This document shows, in pieces, positions 60,988-64,000 of a DNA stretch of 64,000 nucleotides. Within the stretch, counting starts at the first letter, position 1; the number at the start of each line of letters is the position of its first letter. This DNA is from Halalkalicoccus sp. CGA53 (lineage in GTDB: Archaea > Halobacteriota > Halobacteria > Halobacteriales > Halalkalicoccaceae). The notes beneath the pieces are model-generated. The model ran no database searches, was not told the DNA's origin, and was given only the letters and a program-made list of their open reading frames with translations. Both the position numbers and the translations under genes were made by a program. The DNA is taken from the NCBI RefSeq assembly GCF_036429475.1, contig NZ_CP144125.1:1984001-2048000 (forward strand), read 5' to 3'.

Positions 60988-61580
60988 TGGCGGGTCCGCA
61001 CATCCAGCCTCACCAGCCCGTCGCCGACGACAAGGAGCGGCGGATCCGAGCGCTCGAGGCGCGGATGGATGGGTTCAGCCGCAAGTTCGACCTTCTCGTC
61101 GAGACGATCCTCGGCGACCCGGACGAGCTCGGTGCGTACGAACCCGACGAGGTCCGCGACATGCTCCAGCGCCTCCAGGACGTCGAGGAGGACCTCGAGG
61201 AGATCGGCCAGAAGGTCGCGATCGTCAGCCGCGACGGTGGCGCAGACACGCCGGATGCGAGGGCTCAACGACTCCGCCAGGTTCTCTACAACAACGCGAA
61301 GGGGAACCACGGAGTCGCCCGTCTCACACGCGACGAGGCGAACGGGGCGCTCGGAGGAGGGTACCACAAAGGCTCAGTTCTCGACGCGATGAAGCGAGCC
61401 GCCGATGGGAGAGAGGCCGATATCGACGGTGCATCCCGACTCAACCCGTTGGACGGTGTGACCTTTACCACAGGCAGCGGAAAGGGCTCTCCAAGCCGTG
61501 TAGAGATCGATCTGACCGATCTGACGGGTGCGGAGATTCGTCAGAATCTGACGACGGAAATAGAGGGTAAGGGGGTCTGA
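60987..61580 (+). CDS. Mini-gene 5: 197-residue coiled-coil protein
   Basis: A 197-residue protein. Residues 12-85 form a long charged coiled-coil (IRALEARMDGFSRKFDLLVE, then VRDMLQRLQDVEEDLEEIGQ). A compact conserved-looking core follows (VLYNNAKGNHGVARLTRDEA, then GGGYHKGSVLDAMKRAADG), which has the feel of a winged-helix reader, and the tail is polar. The ATG at 60987 shares one base with the previous stop. This kind of protein occurs in haloarchaeal proviruses and plasmids near replication genes, from memory. It could be the candidate binder of the palindromes just downstream. Confidence 0.6.
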   Translation: MAGPHIQPHQPVADDKERRIRALEARMDGFSRKFDLLVETILGDPDELGAYEPDEVRDMLQRLQDVEEDLEEIGQKVAIVSRDGGADTPDARAQRLRQVLYNNAKGNHGVARLTRDEANGALGGGYHKGSVLDAMKRAADGREADIDGASRLNPLDGVTFTTGSGKGSPSRVEIDLTDLTGAEIRQNLTTEIEGKGV

Positions 61581-61752
61581 GATGGGTTATTTCCACCGAG
61601 GACTTCCACCTCCCCAAACACGTTCTAATAACCGCAGTAGTTGTAGTATTAATGTAAAGGTATCGTTAGCCGAGGGTACGTCGTCTCGAACGGCGTTCGA
61701 CGGCGTTCTCTCGGGGTCTGACGGCGTCAAAATGCGTCGTCAGATTCTGACG
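61539..61752. promoter_or_regulatory. Paired CGTCAGA-N-TCTGACG palindromes and TCTGAC repeats
   Basis: Two 15-bp palindromes, CGTCAGAATCTGACG (61539-61553, inside the end of mini-gene 5) and CGTCAGATTCTGACG (61738-61752, in the intergenic gap), differ only in the centre base. Extra TCTGAC copies lie at 61511, 61520 and 61717. The gap 61581-61779 has no gene. This looks like an operator or iteron set for an element-encoded protein. Confidence 0.6.
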
Positions 61753-61779
61753 GAAAATGGGGCGGGACACACTCGACGG

Positions 61780-62091
61780 ATGACATCACAAACGGACGAC
61801 GGCGAGATCAGACGAGAACTCGCAAAGATCACAAACGAGCGGCAGGCTGGGCGGATCCTCGATTACTATCAGGACCATCTTCTCCGACTGGATCATCCGA
61901 GCGGTCGGACGATCTACGTCGGTGTTGCGAACGGATCGTTCCGAGCAGTCTTCTTCGGCACGGGCAACGGCTACGGCCACACACAGGAGATGCAGGGCCC
62001 CCATCTCGCACAATACGCCCATGACGAGGAGTGGTCGATCTCGGTCGATCCCGAGCCGTCGAAACGGGTCCGGGAGGCGATGGACGCATGA
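61780..62091 (+). CDS. Mini-gene 6: 103-residue hypothetical protein
   Basis: A 103-residue protein with a helical start (DGEIRRELAKITNERQAGRI) and a Gly-rich beta-region (TIYVGVANGSFRAVFFGTGN). The ATG at 61780 lies just beyond the palindrome region, so this gene probably begins a second transcript of the element. The stop overlaps the next ATG. Not recognised. Confidence 0.65.
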   Translation: MTSQTDDGEIRRELAKITNERQAGRILDYYQDHLLRLDHPSGRTIYVGVANGSFRAVFFGTGNGYGHTQEMQGPHLAQYAHDEEWSISVDPEPSKRVREAMDA

Positions 62092-62243
62092 ACTCTATCG
62101 GGGCCAAAGTATGCACGTCTCGTGGGAGCTGGTTCCCGTGGATCGACTACGCATCAAACGGTCACGCACGTCATCTGGACGTGTTCATCCCGCTCCCGTT
62201 TGACCGAGATCTCTGGATCTACTACTCGAGAGGGATCCGATGA
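62088..62243 (+). CDS. Mini-gene 7: 51-residue hypothetical protein
   Basis: A 51-residue protein opened by an ATG overlapping the previous stop (ATGA). Aromatic-rich (SWFPWIDYA, LWIYYSRG) and may bind the membrane or a partner. The last codons overlap the next gene's start. Confidence 0.55.
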   Translation: MNSIGAKVCTSRGSWFPWIDYASNGHARHLDVFIPLPFDRDLWIYYSRGIR

Positions 62244-62458
62244 CCGCCGACTCGAACGACGTCGCGGCCTGTCCACACTGCGACGGTACACACTGGAACG
62301 CGCGCACGAAGATTCCGAGCTCCGAACCCCGGTATCGGTGTCACGACTGCGGGGAGACGTTCGACGAGATCCGATACCGGCCACCGAGGGACGGCAACCG
62401 ATCGGTCTCGGGGCTGGCGAAGGTCCTCCTCGATCTCGGAAAGGAGGCCGACCGATGA
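62240..62458 (+). CDS. Mini-gene 8: zinc-ribbon protein
   Basis: A 72-residue protein with a zinc ribbon: CPHC near residue 11 and CHDC near 34, with RYRCHDCGETF as the second knuckle. Transcription-factor-like ribbons of this size are common in archaeal viruses. ATGA overlap at both ends. Confidence 0.7.
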   Translation: MTADSNDVAACPHCDGTHWNARTKIPSSEPRYRCHDCGETFDEIRYRPPRDGNRSVSGLAKVLLDLGKEADR

Positions 62459-62610
62459 ACATCTCAGAGGAACGTGTGGTAGAGGTCCTAATATGGGCCA
62501 CAGTGGTAATCGTCGCGTGGTCAGCGAGCATAGAGCTCGCGACGTTCTTTTTAGCGGTGATGATTCTCTCCCTTGTTTTGGCTCAGACGCGCCGTGAGGT
62601 GGAAACGTGA
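62455..62610 (+). CDS. Mini-gene 9: 51-residue membrane protein
   Basis: A 51-residue protein with one or two hydrophobic helices spanning residues 8-44 (VVEVLIWATVVIVAWSA, then ATFFLAVMILSLVLA), charged ends. It could be a small virion or holin-like membrane protein, but that is speculation. The stop overlaps the next GTG. Confidence 0.55.
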   Translation: MNISEERVVEVLIWATVVIVAWSASIELATFFLAVMILSLVLAQTRREVET

Positions 62611-62795
62611 CTGCGAGAGACGTCCTGATCCGCCACGGCTCGGTCGAGATCGTCCTCCGCGATCACTACTGGTTCAAAGGCCGAGCCGTCGATCGCATCG
62701 GACCCTACGCCGGGCACGACGAACTGCTCCAGCGGATCGGTGAACGTCGCGAGCTCGAGCTCCAGCACGTCTACTCGGTAGGTGATGCTCGATGA
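62607..62795 (+). CDS. Mini-gene 10: 62-residue hypothetical protein
   Basis: A 62-residue soluble protein starting at GTG 62607, overlapping the previous stop. Content is Arg/His/Leu-rich (VLIRHGSVEIVLRDHYWFKG, then LLQRIGERRELELQHVY). No motif known. Confidence 0.55.
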   Translation: MTARDVLIRHGSVEIVLRDHYWFKGRAVDRIGPYAGHDELLQRIGERRELELQHVYSVGDAR

Positions 62796-62920
62796 GCTAT
62801 CCCTGCCCGTACTGCGAGCGCGAGTTAGACAGCTGGTTCTTTTTCGAGCGCCACAAACGCAAGCTCTGTCCGGAGCGCCCGAGCGCCCCGGCACGGAACG
62901 GAGCCGAGAATGATGAGTGA
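62792..62920 (+). CDS. Mini-gene 11: 42-residue C2HC zinc-finger protein
   Basis: A 42-residue protein whose start overlaps the previous stop. A single finger: CPYC near residue 5, then a helix (WFFFERHKRKLC) supplying His and Cys. It overlaps the next gene's N-terminus by 11 nt. Confidence 0.65.
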   Translation: MSYPCPYCERELDSWFFFERHKRKLCPERPSAPARNGAENDE

Positions 62921-63155
62921 CTCCCCGCTCACCGACCGCGTCGCCCTCAAGGAGCTCACGAACGGCTCGACGCTCGTGTTCTACATCATCAAGTGGTACG
63001 GCCCGATCACCCCCTCGGAGATCGCCGAACGGGCCGGGATGAGTCGGGAGACGGTCTACTCCCGCGCGAACGAACTGAAGCGGCAGAATCTCATCACGTC
63101 CCGACACGGCCATACCTCCGACGCGCGCGAAGTAGTGTACGATATAGTGAGCTAA
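62910..63155 (+). CDS. Mini-gene 12: winged-helix DNA-binding protein
   Basis: An 81-residue MarR-like winged helix: LKELTNGSTLVFYIIKWYG, then TPSEIAERAGMSRETVYSRANELKRQNLI, then SRHGHTSDAREVVYDIV. Recognition helix around RETVYSRANELKRQ. ATG at 62910 (or 62913). Likely the repressor or activator of the element's own genes; its binding site is not shown by sequence alone. Confidence 0.8.
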   Translation: MMSDSPLTDRVALKELTNGSTLVFYIIKWYGPITPSEIAERAGMSRETVYSRANELKRQNLITSRHGHTSDAREVVYDIVS

Positions 63156-63338
63156 CGCTGTTATTTACGTTCTGGGACACGTCCTGCTGCCCGAGGGCAC
63201 AGTGTAGCCCTTACAGAAGTCAGAGGCACCCGCCCTGACGCGATCCCCACCACCCCAACCCTCGGCCCAACCCCAACACCACCCACCCTTTCCGTACACG
63301 CTCGGAGCCCCGGATCCGGGGTTTCCCTATTCATAGCC
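63156..63338. other. C-tract and 14-bp palindrome in an intergenic gap
   Basis: No gene fits. Between 63245 and 63288 are seven runs of three or four C (minus strand G-runs), a G-quadruplex-forming pattern. A perfect palindrome CCCCGGATCCGGGG (63308-63321) follows. The gap leads to a new ATG at 63339, so these may be regulatory for the last gene cluster. Confidence 0.5.
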
Positions 63339-63932
63339 ATGAGCATCTCGAACCCGAACTCCCAGTCAGACCGACCGGAGCGTAGCCCACCAGCACCGAC
63401 GGACCCGTACGTTTCCATACCCGAGGCCCCCTCGCGCGTTTTTACGGCCCTCATCGACGACAACCACCGTGTGTGCTCGCGGTGTTACCTCCGGATTCGA
63501 CGCACCCACGAGTTCCCCTGGGAGGTCGGTCGCAAACACTCCGATTACGTCCGCTACATCTACGAGGATCGCCCGGATCACGACCACGACGTGACCGAGG
63601 TCGGGTTCTACGAGCAGCCGACGCTTCCAGGACGGTGTCCGAAGGACTATCCGCCGCCGAAGACGGGCGCGGCGAACGAGCTGCGCGGCTCACGTCACTG
63701 TGCCTGCTGTGGCGAGTTCGACGCCGAACGGGATCAACCGACACGCTCGACCCGCGAGGCCGTCGACGTCGCGGCGAACATCTCACAGACGCTCGAGGAG
63801 TACGAGATCTCCCATGACTGGGTACTCCTCCTCGAGCTCACGAAGCGGCTCAAGCGCTCTCCCGTCACCTCCGGCGACGATCATGCAACGTTCGAGCGTG
63901 CGGTCGCGAAGGCGATCGAGCGCGTCCGATGA
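63339..63932 (+). CDS. Mini-gene 13: cysteine-rich 197-residue protein
   Basis: A 197-residue protein. Two zinc-type groups: CSRC near residue 46 and the CACCG-containing loop near residue 120 (HCACCGEF). Between them is an acidic/aromatic stretch (YVRYIYEDRPDHDHDVTEVGF). The C-terminus is a helix (TLEEYEISHDWVLLLELTKRLKRS) that looks like a small effector domain. The ATG at 63339 is preceded by the palindrome region. Function unknown; probably a viral or plasmid nucleic-acid-binding protein. Confidence 0.7.
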   Translation: MSISNPNSQSDRPERSPPAPTDPYVSIPEAPSRVFTALIDDNHRVCSRCYLRIRRTHEFPWEVGRKHSDYVRYIYEDRPDHDHDVTEVGFYEQPTLPGRCPKDYPPPKTGAANELRGSRHCACCGEFDAERDQPTRSTREAVDVAANISQTLEEYEISHDWVLLLELTKRLKRSPVTSGDDHATFERAVAKAIERVR

Positions 63933-63939
63933 GCCCGGC

Positions 63940-64000
63940 ATGAGCTGGACGTGCGCGGGCTGCGAGCGTCAGATCCCGTTCGATCCGTCGGGCGATGAGC
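63940..64000 (+). CDS. Partial zinc-finger-like gene at window edge
   Basis: An ATG at 63940 opens a frame with CAGC in its first ten codons and runs off the window. The short stretch shows a zinc-ribbon start (WTCAGCERQIPFDPSG). It is the start of another small gene of the same train. Confidence 0.6.
   Translation, partial: MSWTCAGCERQIPFDPSGDE

Noticed and set aside
1-64000. CRISPR arrays or Cas genes
   Set aside because: No regularly spaced repeats and no Cas-like proteins are visible.

Overview
The window reads as chromosomal DNA of a haloarchaeon (class Halobacteria). The coding sequence is GC-rich, proteins are acidic, many exported proteins carry twin-arginine signals, and several genes are archaeal or haloarchaeal hallmarks: TFB, an RPA1/RPAP1/phosphoesterase operon, phosphomevalonate decarboxylase, pantoate kinase, Bat-type regulators, halocyanin and DUF555/UPF0058/DUF357 proteins. 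I do not assign a genus. All function calls come from reading motifs by eye; no database search was run, and DUF numbers are recalled from memory.

Layout. 1-4.5 kb: a minus-strand cytochrome bc-type operon (two uncharacterised membrane proteins, halocyanin, Rieske protein, cytochrome b6-like subunit, start of the C-terminal cytochrome b subunit). 4.5-10.9 kb: housekeeping and small membrane genes (HTH protein, alpha/beta hydrolase, endonuclease III, phosphomevalonate decarboxylase, NADH dehydrogenase-like flavoprotein) ending in tRNA-Arg(TCG). 10.9-34.6 kb: an AT-richer accessory stretch starting beside that tRNA. It has long empty gaps, a secreted subtilase, a bactofilin-like membrane protein, a CrtI-like oxidoreductase, two CPBP proteases, several regulators and at least four broken genes. 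34.6-60.1 kb: core chromosome again (ABC exporter, SDR, BASS transporter, Lhr helicase, GvpN-like ATPase, rpa1 operon, riboflavin and CoA genes, Nramp-like and MscS proteins, LOV-Bat regulator, a glutaredoxin-thioredoxin reductase fusion, TFB, 8-oxoguanine glycosylase). 60.1-64 kb: the left end of a probable integrated virus or plasmid, a train of tiny overlapping genes rich in zinc-finger proteins.

How the parts relate. The bc complex and the split cytochrome b form an electron-transfer module that passes electrons to the membrane-anchored copper protein. Endonuclease III, the 8-oxoguanine glycosylase, Lhr and the RPA operon are genome-maintenance genes. The Grx-TrxR fusion, the SRPBCC and VOC proteins and the regulators point to redox and stress handling. 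The two strongest leads for something undescribed are: (i) a 100-bp element with 15-16-bp inverted ends, found twice, each copy abutting the stop codon of a DUF7344-type HTH gene (4967-5066 and 34127-34226); and (ii) the coupled mini-gene cassette from 60137 onward with its paired CGTCAGA/TCTGACG palindromes. A compact five-hairpin array at 7970-8136 with two mutually exclusive stems is a third.
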